Shown: positions 16,983 to 26,467, numbered from the stretch's first letter. The stretch: 64,000 bases of DNA from Candidatus Poribacteria bacterium (GCA_028824685.1 JAPPCZ010000081.1:27038-91037); one strand, 5' to 3'. Notes: generated from the sequence alone by a model not told the origin. A program made the numbers and translations.

Positions 16983-18533
16983 TTAATCTAAAAACAATTC
17001 TTCACCGTTTGCAGCAAAGATTCGATAGTCTTCAAGATGTAGGTCTGCGTCAGACTCAAGGATCAATTCCAACTTCAGTGTGCGCTTGAGTTCTCGGAAT
17101 TTGGCGGACATCTGCACATTAAGATGCGAAATAATGTGATCGTTTGCGATAATTCGTAATTTGGATTGCTGAGTTTGGTTATATGCCCTTTTTATTGCTC
17201 TGAACAGTCCAATTACAACAGTTTCAATTGATAAAATGGTTCCGTGTCCTTCGCAATAAGGACACTGTTCCGTTAACAAAGTAGATAGACTCGCCCGCGT
17301 CCGTTGGCGCGTCATTTCCACTAATCCTAAATCCGAAAAGTGGAGGATATTCGTGCGTGCTTTATCTTTGCTTAATGCCTCTCGGAGCATTTTGAAAACC
17401 TGCTTCCGATGCGTTGGTTCATCCATGTCAATAAAGTCAACAACGATAATACCGCCTAAATCCCGCAATTGAATTTGTCTGACCACTTCGTCAACTGCTT
17501 CAAGATTTGCGCTTAGAATTGTGTTATCTGGATCAGATTTACCAACAAACTGTCCTGTGTTGACATCAATTGAAACCATCGCTTCTGTTTGTTGGATGAT
17601 GATGTGTCCGCCACACTTGAGCCAAATTTTTTCGCCAAGTGCTTGCTGTAGTTCTTGATCCACACCATAAGCCTTAAAAAGAGTTGTGTCTTCATTGTAA
17701 AGCGTTATCCGATCAAGCATGTTTGGCATTACAGAGGTAACATAATCAACGGTTTCTTTATAACCAGATTGCGAATCAATCAGAAGTTGTTTAACATCTT
17801 TGGTAAACATATCCCGGACAATCCGATTAGTAAAACTCACGTCTCTGCTAACTAAACTCGGTGCAGTTTTTCGTTTTGCCCGTTCCCGTGCTTGTTTCCA
17901 TTGGTTGATTAAGTATCGGATTTCTGCCGTAAATTCTTCTTCACTCAAACCTTCAGCAGCGGTTCTAATAATAAAGCCGCCTTCAACGTCTGCCTTCAAT
18001 TTTTGTGCCAAGTCGCGTAATCGGTCACGTTCACTTTCAGATTCGATTCGCCGTGAAACTCCGATTGTAGATGAATTTGGCAGGTAGACAACATATCGCC
18101 CGGGCAAAGTGATATTGCTCGTCACACGTGCCCCTTTACTGCCTATCGGCTCCTTCCCAACTTGCACAAGAAGTTCCTGATTTTTTGAAATCAGATCAGT
18201 TATAAGATATGGGAAACCCCTGCCGCCACGAGATTTGTTTGATGGTGTTGCCCGCAAATCTAAAGTTGGTAACCCATCATCCGAACTTCCGTTTTCAGAA
18301 TTACTGTTGTATTTCAGGTCTGAGATATGTAGGAATGCATGTCGATCTAAACCGATATCAACAAATGCCACTTGCATACCTGGTAGCACATTTTCAACAC
18401 GACCTTTATATAGATTATTTAAAACAGGTTTTACTGCTTTTCGCTCAATATAAATTTCATTTAATATTCCTTTCTCAAGGACTGCACAACGTGTTTCGTA
18501 CTCATCATCAGAAATAAGTATCTCCTTCTCCAT
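16983..18533 (-). CDS. rng: Ribonuclease G (RNase E/G family)
   Basis: A 516-residue endoribonuclease for rRNA maturation and mRNA decay. An S1 domain spans residues about 36-130 and is interrupted by a Ser/Gly-rich insertion at about 76-106. The DNase I-like catalytic domain has the metal-binding Asp323 (VSIDVNTG) and Asp366 (IIVVDFIDM). The zinc link that joins dimers is CPYCEGHG (Cys424, Cys427). The protein lacks the long scaffold tail of RNase E, hence RNase G. GGAGG precedes the ATG. The 5' leader contains strong inverted repeats (see 18554-18704), which may matter because RNase E is known to control its own message through its leader. Confidence 0.94.
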   Translation of the reverse strand: MEKEILISDDEYETRCAVLEKGILNEIYIERKAVKPVLNNLYKGRVENVLPGMQVAFVDIGLDRHAFLHISDLKYNSNSENGSSDDGLPTLDLRATPSNKSRGGRGFPYLITDLISKNQELLVQVGKEPIGSKGARVTSNITLPGRYVVYLPNSSTIGVSRRIESESERDRLRDLAQKLKADVEGGFIIRTAAEGLSEEEFTAEIRYLINQWKQARERAKRKTAPSLVSRDVSFTNRIVRDMFTKDVKQLLIDSQSGYKETVDYVTSVMPNMLDRITLYNEDTTLFKAYGVDQELQQALGEKIWLKCGGHIIIQQTEAMVSIDVNTGQFVGKSDPDNTILSANLEAVDEVVRQIQLRDLGGIIVVDFIDMDEPTHRKQVFKMLREALSKDKARTNILHFSDLGLVEMTRQRTRASLSTLLTEQCPYCEGHGTILSIETVVIGLFRAIKRAYNQTQQSKLRIIANDHIISHLNVQMSAKFRELKRTLKLELILESDADLHLEDYRIFAANGEELFLD

Positions 18534-18553
18534 TATCTGCTTTTCCTCCTATC

Positions 18554-18704
18554 ATGTCTTTTTAGTAAAAGTAGTAAAAAGACATCTCGGCAGTTAATTC
18601 AATCATCTTAAAAGCGGCAGTCTTATAAAAAATGACACGACAACTCAATTTCAATGAAATGGTGGTTGTAGTACATATTCAACCCTCAGAGCAACAGTGT
18701 CATT
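18554..18704 (-). promoter_or_regulatory. Inverted repeats in the rng leader
   Basis: ATGTCTTTTTA (18554-18564) and TAAAAAGACAT (18575-18585) form a perfect 11-bp stem 20 bases upstream of rng. Farther upstream AATGACAC (18631-18638) and GTGTCATT (18697-18704) form a second 8-bp pairing. Both lie in the 262-base gap between the PorX-like gene and rng. They may be an mRNA leader structure or a terminator for the upstream gene; the first stem carries U-rich arms on either strand. Confidence 0.5.
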
Positions 18705-18795
18705 GGTGTAATGAAAAGTGTAAAATAATTTACCATAGTCTTTCTACTGCCTAAAAGATCAGTTCAGATTGGGTGCTAATGCGTTTCAATGATTA

Positions 18796-20367
18796 TTAGT
18801 TCCGTGGTGTTAAGGTTACCACTGGTGTTATGAGTTCTCCCATTGAAATGCCTCCATGTTGGAACCCTCCCTGAAACTGCCGCTTATATTTATAAAAGTC
18901 GTTTGGATAGACGAAGTAGTAATCGTCTTTAGCGATGATATAATCCTTGCTCGCACTTTCGGCGGGTAGCCGATATACCTGTGGTTTTGGAATGTATATG
19001 GCTTGGTTATCATCGCAAACTAAATTGTTTCCAATTTTAAAACGAAGGCTTGTGCTGGTATCGCGATTGCCGTAAGCACGAGTTGCTCGGTTGCAAAACT
19101 CTGAACCGTGATCAGTGGTAAGCACAACGTGAACACCTTGTTCGGCTATAAGGCGTAGAATATCAAACAGTGCTGAATGTGCGAACCAAGACCGAGCTAA
19201 TGCTCTAAAAGCAGGTTCATCTGGTGCAAGTTGTTGCAAAACTTCCGATTGTGAACGTTGATGCGTCAATATATCTATGAAGTTAACAACTAACGCAGAT
19301 AAACTAACGCGTGTTGCTGCTGCAACCCGCTTCTTATATTCATTTCCTCCGCGCAAATCAAAAATCTTGAAATATTGGACTCCAGGCTTAATCCTGATTC
19401 CGTTTCTTTTTAAGTATTCTTCAAGCAATTGCCGTTCAAATTGGTTTGTACTGCTACCATCATCCGATTTCTCTTGCCAATATTGTGGGTAATCTTTTGC
19501 CAATTCTGCTGGAAACAATCCGCTAAATATTGCATTCCGTGAATACATTGTCGCACTTGGCAAAATAGAAAAACTATACTTTAGATCAATTGAGAAATAG
19601 GGGTACAACAGTGGTTCTACTGCCATCCAATGGTCTAGCCGAAAACAGTCTACAACAATAAAGTAGACAGGCGTTTTTGCTTGAAGTAATGGCAACACAT
19701 GCTGGTCTAATACGTCAACTGACAATGGAGGTCTATCTTGATTTCCGTTAACCCATTCAGGGTAATTTACTTCCACAAAATCGGAAAATTCGGCATTACA
19801 CTCTTTTTTCTGTTCAAAGTGTGTCTCTTCTAAACCTTTTTCTGCCAACTGGTCGGAAAGCAAATCCCATTCCAATAATTTAACGTAGATATCAATCCAG
19901 TTTTGCCAGCTTGGTTGTGATGCCTTCAGTGTGTTAATCGTATTAAAGTCACTGGTATAACGGCCCGGTATTTGGGTTTTCACAATCTGCTTCTGTTCAA
20001 GTACTCGTTTGAGAGTAGAAGCGATCTGTGCAACACCAATAGGCTTTACCAAAAAATCCGTCACCTGTTTTCCAAGGGCGACATCAACAAATTTCTCCTC
20101 ACTGGACTGTGTCACGAGAATAACGGGGATTTGTGGATTGATTGTTCGGATTGCATCTAATGTTGCCATCCCATCTTTTCCGGGCATCACTTGGTCAAGA
20201 AGGATTGCATCGTATGGCGTATCGGTCTGTTTTAAGAGTTCAATCCCATCTTCACCATTTGTGGCAGGAATGACATCATATTCACGGGTTTCAAGGAAAC
20301 GTCTGTGCGGCAGCAATGCCTCTATTTCATCATCTATCCATAAGATTTTATGCAGCTTATTTGGCAT
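18796..20367 (-). CDS. porX: PorX-type response regulator with PglZ/alkaline-phosphatase-like effector domain
   Basis: A 523-residue two-domain regulator. Residues 1-125 form a CheY-like receiver: acidic pair Asp12/Asp13 (WIDDE), phospho-acceptor Asp58 (LLDQVMPGKDG), Thr86 and Lys108 (FLVKPIG). Residues about 215-523 form a PglZ/alkaline-phosphatase-superfamily domain: metal Asp240 in FIVVDCFRLDHW, probable nucleophile Thr273 in LPSATMYSRNAIFSG, metal Asp/His in LTTDHGSEF, and a C-terminal His in FQHGGISMGELITP. This architecture is that of PorX, which controls type IX secretion genes in Bacteroidota and is a nucleotide phosphodiesterase. GGAG precedes the ATG; it starts 18 bases after the histidine kinase gene, so the two form an operon. 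No type IX secretion gene is in the window. Confidence 0.88.
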   Translation of the reverse strand: MPNKLHKILWIDDEIEALLPHRRFLETREYDVIPATNGEDGIELLKQTDTPYDAILLDQVMPGKDGMATLDAIRTINPQIPVILVTQSSEEKFVDVALGKQVTDFLVKPIGVAQIASTLKRVLEQKQIVKTQIPGRYTSDFNTINTLKASQPSWQNWIDIYVKLLEWDLLSDQLAEKGLEETHFEQKKECNAEFSDFVEVNYPEWVNGNQDRPPLSVDVLDQHVLPLLQAKTPVYFIVVDCFRLDHWMAVEPLLYPYFSIDLKYSFSILPSATMYSRNAIFSGLFPAELAKDYPQYWQEKSDDGSSTNQFERQLLEEYLKRNGIRIKPGVQYFKIFDLRGGNEYKKRVAAATRVSLSALVVNFIDILTHQRSQSEVLQQLAPDEPAFRALARSWFAHSALFDILRLIAEQGVHVVLTTDHGSEFCNRATRAYGNRDTSTSLRFKIGNNLVCDDNQAIYIPKPQVYRLPAESASKDYIIAKDDYYFVYPNDFYKYKRQFQGGFQHGGISMGELITPVVTLTPRN

Positions 20368-20385
20368 ATCAACTCCTTTGAAACC

Positions 20386-21870
20386 CTATGGGACGGTACA
20401 CGGCAACCGAATTTCAAAAGTTGTACCAGCAGGACTACTTTCGACTAAACGGATACTTCCGTGATGATAATCCCTAACGATTCGTTGAACTATTGTCAAT
20501 CCAAGTCCCCATCCATGTGTTTTAGTTGTCATACCCGGTTCAAAAATTGAGCGTTGATTTTCGCTTGGAATACCGCTGCCGTTATCTGAATATCGGATTA
20601 CAACATGTTTTTGACGGTCATCATAGAGAGGTTCGATTTCAATATGCCCTACTTCTTTATGCATGGCATCCAGCGAATTGCGAATCAAATTCTCAAAAAC
20701 CCACTGTAACAGATGTGCATTTGCAGAAATTATGGGGACATTATGAGGTGTAACACTTATATTGATATTTCGACTAATTTGAGGTAGTCGCTTCTCAAAA
20801 TATGTGAGCACCTCCTCAAGTACCTCTTCAAGATTAACCTCAGCTTTCGTTGGTTCCGTGCCGATCATTCCGAATCGGGTAGTTGTTTTCTGCAGACGTT
20901 CTAAGTCACTTTGCATGTTTGTTGAGAGTTCAGCAAGTACTTTATCTCCGGTTTCTTGGCTCCGTTCATCTAACAACTCAGTCCACGCTAATAATGCAGA
21001 AATTGGGGTGCCAAGTTGATGTGCGGTTTCTTTTGCTAAGCCGCCCCAAATAGCCGCATGTTCATAAGATTTTATCCGCCGATAGATAAGAATAGAACCA
21101 AACGCGAAGAAGGGCAAAACAATAGATAACACAATAGGTGTTATTAATAACCCGTAGAACGATTTTATTTCATAATAAAAGTAACCTTCTTGCAAATCAG
21201 GTGTTGTTTGAAGTGTAACGTACGCGGGTGTATTTTGAACGAAGATTTTTGCGCGTTCTTTCTCCTCCGGTGTCGCATTCTCGGCGGTCATTACATCCTT
21301 CCACATCTGCCATTTTTGAGGATTCTTTTCAGTATCTGTAAATGCATAGGGAAGCTGTGCTAATTCACTTGGCGCTGCATACCCGTGGTATAAATACCCC
21401 ATAATCTGTCTATCTTCTTTAAGGAACGGTATCTTGCGCCGCCGATTCTTGTTTTTCATCCGTTCCAATGTTGAAGTTAACAACTCTTGCTCATCTTGTG
21501 TTAACGAAACAGTCTCAGTTTCGTTGACTTTCTCATCTAATTTAGTGTCAATTCCTTGCGAAATTTCCACATTTCCATCGGCATCAGTGATTATAAAAGA
21601 AAACCTTCGAGACCTACCCTCTGCATATAACTCTTGCCTCATCACATTTAGCAGCCGTTCTTGTAGGTCGCGGTTTTCAATGCTGGGCAATTCAGCGGCA
21701 AGGTTTACAAAGATTTCTATCTGAGCCTCTATATCAGCATTCAAATGAGAAATTTGGCGCGTATAATACGCAAACACAAAAATCAATATACAGACACCGA
21801 CACCGAAATAGATGAGCATTAACCCGCCAGTCGGATAAGTAGATGTTATGCTACGATTCCACCTCGCCAT
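20386..21870 (-). CDS. Membrane sensor histidine kinase (PorY-like partner)
   Basis: A 494-residue sensor kinase. Two transmembrane helices (residues about 16-36 and 241-262) bracket a 200-residue extracytoplasmic sensor. The cytoplasmic part has the dimerisation helix with phospho-acceptor His284 in LAKETAHQLGTPISALLAW, then the HATPase with N box FENLIRNSLDAM, G1 YSDNGSGIP, F box and G2 GWGLGLTIVQRI. The AKETAHQ-x-GTP form of the H box is common among Bacteroidota kinases. A GGGG-type ribosome-binding site precedes the ATG. Its stop is 18 bases before the PorX-type gene, its probable partner; in Porphyromonas the equivalent PorY and PorX genes are unlinked. The ligand is unknown. Confidence 0.88.
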   Translation of the reverse strand: MARWNRSITSTYPTGGLMLIYFGVGVCILIFVFAYYTRQISHLNADIEAQIEIFVNLAAELPSIENRDLQERLLNVMRQELYAEGRSRRFSFIITDADGNVEISQGIDTKLDEKVNETETVSLTQDEQELLTSTLERMKNKNRRRKIPFLKEDRQIMGYLYHGYAAPSELAQLPYAFTDTEKNPQKWQMWKDVMTAENATPEEKERAKIFVQNTPAYVTLQTTPDLQEGYFYYEIKSFYGLLITPIVLSIVLPFFAFGSILIYRRIKSYEHAAIWGGLAKETAHQLGTPISALLAWTELLDERSQETGDKVLAELSTNMQSDLERLQKTTTRFGMIGTEPTKAEVNLEEVLEEVLTYFEKRLPQISRNINISVTPHNVPIISANAHLLQWVFENLIRNSLDAMHKEVGHIEIEPLYDDRQKHVVIRYSDNGSGIPSENQRSIFEPGMTTKTHGWGLGLTIVQRIVRDYHHGSIRLVESSPAGTTFEIRLPCTVP

Positions 21871-21996
21871 GACACCCCCTGGGCAAATTTATTACGCTTC
21901 AAACATATCGGCATATTAATATTATATCCTATCTGAACTGATTTTTCAAGGGTATTTAGTTTTCATATTCTCTATCCTTTGTTCAATACCTCTTCT

Positions 21997-22021
21997 GTAG
22001 GGGCGACCTCCTGGCCGTGAC
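21997..22021. repeat. Half copy of the GTAGGAG-type interspersed repeat
   Basis: A single arm reading GTAGGGGCGACCTCCTGG, related to the GACC variant at 10.04 kb but without its closing arm. It lies in the 370-base gap between the divergent histidine kinase and HAD genes, which otherwise shows only AT-rich sequence likely to hold both promoters. Confidence 0.45.
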
Positions 22022-22238
22022 ATCTGCCTAAAGAAAATTTCACCTACATTATCCAAGACAATATATGTAGTAACTTATATGAGTCAACTTTCTTTCATAT
22101 TCTTCGTTTTTCTTATCAGTCACATTTCAATTAGCGTAAACCGATATTCTGCATTTGACGCTTGACATCTTACTCTGTGCAGGATAAAATAAATCAAAAC
22201 TTAGCCATTTAAGAACCTGCGTAAGATTAGGAGAAGTG

Positions 22239-22967
22239 ATGTTCAAAGCAATTACATTTGATTTTTGGCAAACGCTTTATGCAGATACGCTTGAAAACTG
22301 GCAGAAACGTCAGGCTATCCGTGTGGATAATTGCCATAAGTATTTGAGTGACCAAGGCTATTCTTGTAAGGTGTCTGATATAGAAATTGGAATGGATGAC
22401 GCTTATAATGTAGCGATGTCTCGATGGCATCAACACAGAGGTGTATCCGTAGAAACGTGCATGATGAAGTTTGCTGAAACGCTTGAACTTTCGCTTGATG
22501 ACACAGAAATTGCTTCTCTGATAGTGTGTCTTGGCAATGCTTTTTTAGCATCTCCGCCTATTCTTATCTCGCATATTAAGCCTGTGCTGGCAAGACTCAG
22601 TGAAGATTATCCATTGGGGATTATCTCAGATTCAGCATTGACACCGGGTAGTTATGCACGGCAACAAATGGAACGTGACGAAATTTTGCAATACTTTTCA
22701 GCATTCACATTTTCCGATGAAACAGAGCGGACAAAGCCTGAAGTTGTGCAATTCAATTCTACCCTGAAGCAGCTAAACGCTGAACCAGAATCGGCGGTGC
22801 ATATCGGGGATATTGTGCGGACAGACATTGTCGGCGCGAAAAACGCTGGCATGAAAGCAATTCGGTTCGCAGGATTCAATAAAACAGAAACAAACGATAA
22901 ACTTAGCGATGCAGTGATTGATGATTATCGACAGCTGGAAGACACTATCGCTGAGCTTTTAAAATAA
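22239..22967 (+). CDS. HAD-superfamily hydrolase
   Basis: A 242-residue HAD protein with a helical cap. Motif I is TFDFWQTL, so the nucleophile Asp8 is present but the second Asp is replaced by Trp10, as in a number of HAD proteins of uncertain phosphatase activity. Motif II is in GIISDSA, motif III Lys in ERTKPEVVQF, and motif IV in HIGDIVRTDIVGAKNAG. ATG 22239 follows AGGAG by 5 bases and is preferred over the GTG three bases earlier. A perfect 12-bp hairpin follows the gene. Substrate unknown; the missing general-acid Asp argues against an ordinary fast phosphatase. Confidence 0.85.
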   Translation: MFKAITFDFWQTLYADTLENWQKRQAIRVDNCHKYLSDQGYSCKVSDIEIGMDDAYNVAMSRWHQHRGVSVETCMMKFAETLELSLDDTEIASLIVCLGNAFLASPPILISHIKPVLARLSEDYPLGIISDSALTPGSYARQQMERDEILQYFSAFTFSDETERTKPEVVQFNSTLKQLNAEPESAVHIGDIVRTDIVGAKNAGMKAIRFAGFNKTETNDKLSDAVIDDYRQLEDTIAELLK

Positions 22968-22991
22968 ACAGATAATATTTATACATCGCTG

Positions 22992-23016
22992 TAGATGCGG
23001 TTTGAAACCGCATCTA
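22992..23016. terminator. Hairpin between HAD and epimerase-like genes
   Basis: TAGATGCGGTTT, one base, then AAACCGCATCTA: a perfect 12-bp inverted repeat with almost no loop, so the actual RNA loop would open several pairs. There is no strong T-run after it. It could terminate the HAD transcript or be another interspersed palindrome. Confidence 0.5.
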
Positions 23017-23045
23017 TTAGGGTGTTTGTGTATTGGAGGTAAACG

Positions 23046-23954
23046 ATGAAAAATGTATTGGTCACAGGTGGAACCGGTTTCATCGGAAGTCGAGTCTGTG
23101 ATGCCCTCCACGAAAAAGACTATGTAGTGCAGGTGGTGTCTCGTGACCCCGCACGGGCCAAAACTAAATTACAATCCGTCCAAGAAATCTACACTTGGAA
23201 TCCTGAAACTGAACAACTCCCTTCAGAAGCAATATCAGATGTGCAAGCCGTAATTCACCTTGCAGGTGAATCCATAGCCGGGAGGTGGAACGCTGAGAAA
23301 AAACGAAGGATACGGGACAGTCGTATTCTATCTACCCAAAACCTTGTTGCTTCCTTTGCTGATGCCGAAATCAAACCCGATGTGCTTGTTTGTGCTTCAG
23401 CAATTGGGTTATATGGTGATAGCGGAGACGAAAGTTTTACGGAGGAATCACCCACAGGTGCCGATTTTCTGGCAGAAGTTTGCCAAGAATGGGAAACGGA
23501 ATCACATAAAGCGAGCGAGTATGGTATACGCGTTGTTTCGGTCCGTATTGGACTTGTGCTTGGTTTAGGTGGTGGACTTTTAGAGCGGGTGCTTCCACCC
23601 TTTAAAATGGGTGTCGGAGGTAAACTCGGAAGTGGTAATCAGTGGATGTCGTGGATTCACGTTGATGACGTTGTCGGCATTGTAATGCACGCTTTGGAAA
23701 ATGAAAACATTAGCGGTGCGTTGAATGCAACAGCGCCCACTCCTGTCAGAAACATTGAGTTTACGAAAACGCTTGGAGCAGTTCTCCGAAAGCCTGCGAT
23801 TTTTCCAGTCCCAGCATTCGGATTAAAGTTAATAATGGGGGAATTTGCGGACTTTGTCGTGCTGAGCCAGAACGTCCTCCCTGAAAAAACAGAGGCAAGC
23901 GGCTACGAATTTCAGCATCGTACGCTTGAATCTGCACTCAAGGATTTATTGTAA
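23046..23954 (+). CDS. TIGR01777/SDR39U1-family epimerase-like protein (YfcH type)
   Basis: A 302-residue extended SDR. The NADP-binding loop is GGTGFIGSR at residues 8-16, followed by VIHLAGESIAGRW, which is the family hallmark, then SAIGLYGDSGDE with the active-site Tyr context, VRIGLVLGLGGG, and the C-terminal NATAP and FQHRTLESAL segments. GGAGG precedes the ATG. The family is widespread; its substrate is not established, so no gene symbol is given. The downstream aminotransferase starts 24 bases later, suggesting co-transcription. Confidence 0.9.
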   Translation: MKNVLVTGGTGFIGSRVCDALHEKDYVVQVVSRDPARAKTKLQSVQEIYTWNPETEQLPSEAISDVQAVIHLAGESIAGRWNAEKKRRIRDSRILSTQNLVASFADAEIKPDVLVCASAIGLYGDSGDESFTEESPTGADFLAEVCQEWETESHKASEYGIRVVSVRIGLVLGLGGGLLERVLPPFKMGVGGKLGSGNQWMSWIHVDDVVGIVMHALENENISGALNATAPTPVRNIEFTKTLGAVLRKPAIFPVPAFGLKLIMGEFADFVVLSQNVLPEKTEASGYEFQHRTLESALKDLL

Positions 23955-23978
23955 ATCGGTGAATTTCAACAACAAACA

Positions 23979-25316
23979 ATGAAAATTCGCGATGTTTTGC
24001 TTTCTGAATACGGAAAATCTTCAAGTATTCCATCTCCAGTGAACCGAATGATGACAGATTTTGCTATCGGTTTTCGGGATGGATACGATATTAACCTTGG
24101 CGTGGGATATGTCAACGAAAGCACAATCCCACGCCAACAAATTCAGACCGCCTGCGAAGCAGTTCTCTCAAATCCTGAAAAGTACCGCGCTTCCCTCAAT
24201 TATGGCGGTGCGCAAGGTTCTTCGAATCTGATTGAGTCAATCAGAAAATTCCATATTGACAACCGAATCGGTGGCATAACGCAAGACATTTTTGACACAA
24301 GGGATATTGTCATTGGTGCTAACGGCGCGACCAGTTTGTTGGAAAGTATCACACATTTGCTCCCTGCTGGCATTGTGGTAACAGCTGATCCGATGTATTA
24401 TATCTATTGTAATGATCTTGAAAGGAAAGGCTTCACCGTTATCGCAGTACCGGAGGACAATCAGGGACTTCAAACCGATCTTTTGAAGGCAAAACTAAAG
24501 ACGTTAGGAAGTGGAAAAGAGACTGTTCAGTTTTTCTACGTTGTGACGGTTAACAACCCAAGTTGCACTATCCTTTCAAATCGCCGAAAAAGGGAATTTG
24601 TTGAGATTGTAACCGAACTTTCATACGAAGTCGGACGGAAAATCCCACTCTTTTTTGATAATGCCTACCGCGACCTTGTGCATGATGACACCGTTGAACC
24701 TCTGGAATCTGCGCTATGCTACGATGAACTCGGTCTTGTATATGAGATTGGAACGTTATCAAAGATTCTCGCCCCTGGCTTACGTATCGGTTACCTCATC
24801 GGTCCAAAGGGAGCGTTTCTTGACAGCATCATCCAGCGCACAAGCGACATCGGTTTCAGTGCACCGCTCATCAATCAAGAAATAGCAAGTTACCTGCTGG
24901 ACAACGGTATTGAAGCACAAATTGAGAAAGTCAATAAAGGGTATCGGGAGAAGGCAAAACAGGTCAGAACGTGGATAGAAGAATTGCTTAGTGATAGTGT
25001 TCAAGAATGTCGTGGTGGGAGTGCAGGTTTCTATTATTATTTGACTCTTGCGAACATCACAACCGATTCAAACTCCGATTTCTTCAAGTTTTTGACTCGA
25101 ACAACCGGGCATGCAGACATAGATGGTCCTACACGTAATCCACATCCCAAAGTGATTTACATTCCCGGCGAATACTGTGTCCATCGGAATGGCGAGATGG
25201 TTGAGATCGGGAAACGGCAGTTTCGTATCTCTTCTGGATTTGAGGAGTTGCCGCAGATTCACGATGCGTTGAAATACATGAAAGATGCGATAGATTATTG
25301 TGGTGAAAAAGTGTAA
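23979..25316 (+). CDS. PLP-dependent aminotransferase, class I/II fold
   Basis: A 445-residue fold-type-I aminotransferase. It has the PLP-phosphate segment GANGATSLLES, an Asn/Asp pair in TVNNPSC and PLFFDNAYRDL, the Schiff-base Lys in GTLSKILAPGLRIGYL, and the carboxylate-binding Arg near FRISSGF at the C-terminus. There is no DNA-binding domain at the N-terminus, which rules out the MocR regulators of similar catalytic sequence. The start ATG lacks a strong ribosome-binding site, fitting coupling to the upstream gene. The donor and acceptor cannot be told from sequence. Confidence 0.87.
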   Translation: MKIRDVLLSEYGKSSSIPSPVNRMMTDFAIGFRDGYDINLGVGYVNESTIPRQQIQTACEAVLSNPEKYRASLNYGGAQGSSNLIESIRKFHIDNRIGGITQDIFDTRDIVIGANGATSLLESITHLLPAGIVVTADPMYYIYCNDLERKGFTVIAVPEDNQGLQTDLLKAKLKTLGSGKETVQFFYVVTVNNPSCTILSNRRKREFVEIVTELSYEVGRKIPLFFDNAYRDLVHDDTVEPLESALCYDELGLVYEIGTLSKILAPGLRIGYLIGPKGAFLDSIIQRTSDIGFSAPLINQEIASYLLDNGIEAQIEKVNKGYREKAKQVRTWIEELLSDSVQECRGGSAGFYYYLTLANITTDSNSDFFKFLTRTTGHADIDGPTRNPHPKVIYIPGEYCVHRNGEMVEIGKRQFRISSGFEELPQIHDALKYMKDAIDYCGEKV

Positions 25317-25375
25317 TTCTGATGAATGTGTTTTGAAAGCGTTCTCTTGACATAATTACTTAAAGGAAATAAAAA

Positions 25376-26137
25376 ATGCGATTGAAAGATAAAGTTTTGT
25401 TAATCGGTGGTGCAGGCTCAAACATGAGTCGAGCAACTGCCTTACTTTTCGCACAAGAAGGTGCGAAAGTAGCACTTGCCGCACGCACAACAGAAAAGAT
25501 GGAAGAGACAGCGGGACGTATCCGTGCGAACGGTGGTGACGTGCTAACACATCAGACCGATTTGACGGATGCTGCACAAGTGGAGTCGCTTATTGATGCT
25601 ACGGTTGCTGAATTTGGCGGTGTTGACTGCTTCATCCACGCTGCGGGTGGATATTTCTCAACTGAACACGATATTACCACGATGGATCCTGAGTATTGGG
25701 ATGGCGCATTGCAAAACAACTTGCGAACGCTTTTCAACCCTGTCCGTAGTCTCGTGCCGATTTTAGAAAAACGCGGTGGAGGGTGTATTATCACTATCTC
25801 AGCAGGTGAGCGAGTGAGGCAAGATGCCAACGCCGCTTACGCTGCCGCAAAATCGGGAATGGTGGCAACAGCGAAAAATCTTGCCAAAGAGTTGTACGAT
25901 AAAAATATCCGTGTCCATGCGTTATGTCCGGGGATTATCTGGGACCCGTTACCGGACGGAGAAATTACCCCAGTTGCAACACAATTGGAACGTCTTGGTA
26001 ACCCGATTGATATAGCGTATGCTGCGCTGTGGTTATGCTCGGACGAAGGTGCGTGGGCTACAGGATTGGAATTGACAATTGATGGTGGTGATTCGTTATT
26101 CATTGATTCGCCAATTCGGCGGGAGGTTTTGGCTTAA
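25376..26137 (+). CDS. Short-chain dehydrogenase/reductase
   Basis: A 253-residue classical SDR. The coenzyme loop is GGAGSNMSRATALL, a variant of the usual TG-x3-G-x-G; the HAAGG segment replaces the usual NNAG; the catalytic Ser is in TISAGERV and the Tyr-x3-Lys pair is in AAYAAAKSGM. The C-terminus ATGLELTIDGG is typical. AAAGGAAA lies before the ATG. It follows the aminotransferase by 59 bases. The substrate is unknown. Confidence 0.9.
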   Translation: MRLKDKVLLIGGAGSNMSRATALLFAQEGAKVALAARTTEKMEETAGRIRANGGDVLTHQTDLTDAAQVESLIDATVAEFGGVDCFIHAAGGYFSTEHDITTMDPEYWDGALQNNLRTLFNPVRSLVPILEKRGGGCIITISAGERVRQDANAAYAAAKSGMVATAKNLAKELYDKNIRVHALCPGIIWDPLPDGEITPVATQLERLGNPIDIAYAALWLCSDEGAWATGLELTIDGGDSLFIDSPIRREVLA

Positions 26138-26156
26138 CAGGGATTTCACACGTTTT

Positions 26157-26282
26157 GGGTAATTGGTTATTCGTTATCAATTACCCTGGGCTATCGGCAG
26201 TTAATAGTATGTTTGAGATGCAAAGGGAACGTAGCAACTACAAGTTCTTTTTTTTGCTAACTATTTGCTGATAGCTTTTTTG
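26157..26282 (+). terminator. Terminator region after the SDR gene
   Basis: Two inverted repeats lie in the 330-base gap after the SDR. GGGTAATTG (26157-26165) pairs with CAATTACCC (26178-26186). GCTATCGGCA (26190-26199) pairs, with one mismatch, with TGCTGATAGC (26266-26275), followed at once by TTTTTT, the usual termination signal despite the long loop. The remaining 180 bases before the next gene are AT-rich with no clear signal. Confidence 0.55.
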
Positions 26283-26467
26283 TTTGAAAAACTTCATGCG
26301 GGGTGTTAAAATAGTGTTAAAAAAAACAAGATGTATTGAGAAATGAGATATGCAGCAATAATTGAAATTTGCAAATAACGATAGCTCAACTTAGTAAGAT
26401 CAGGTTTTATGAACCCTGAAGAAGTACGTAGAATTACCGTACTAAAAACAGGTAAATTGAGGGAAAT

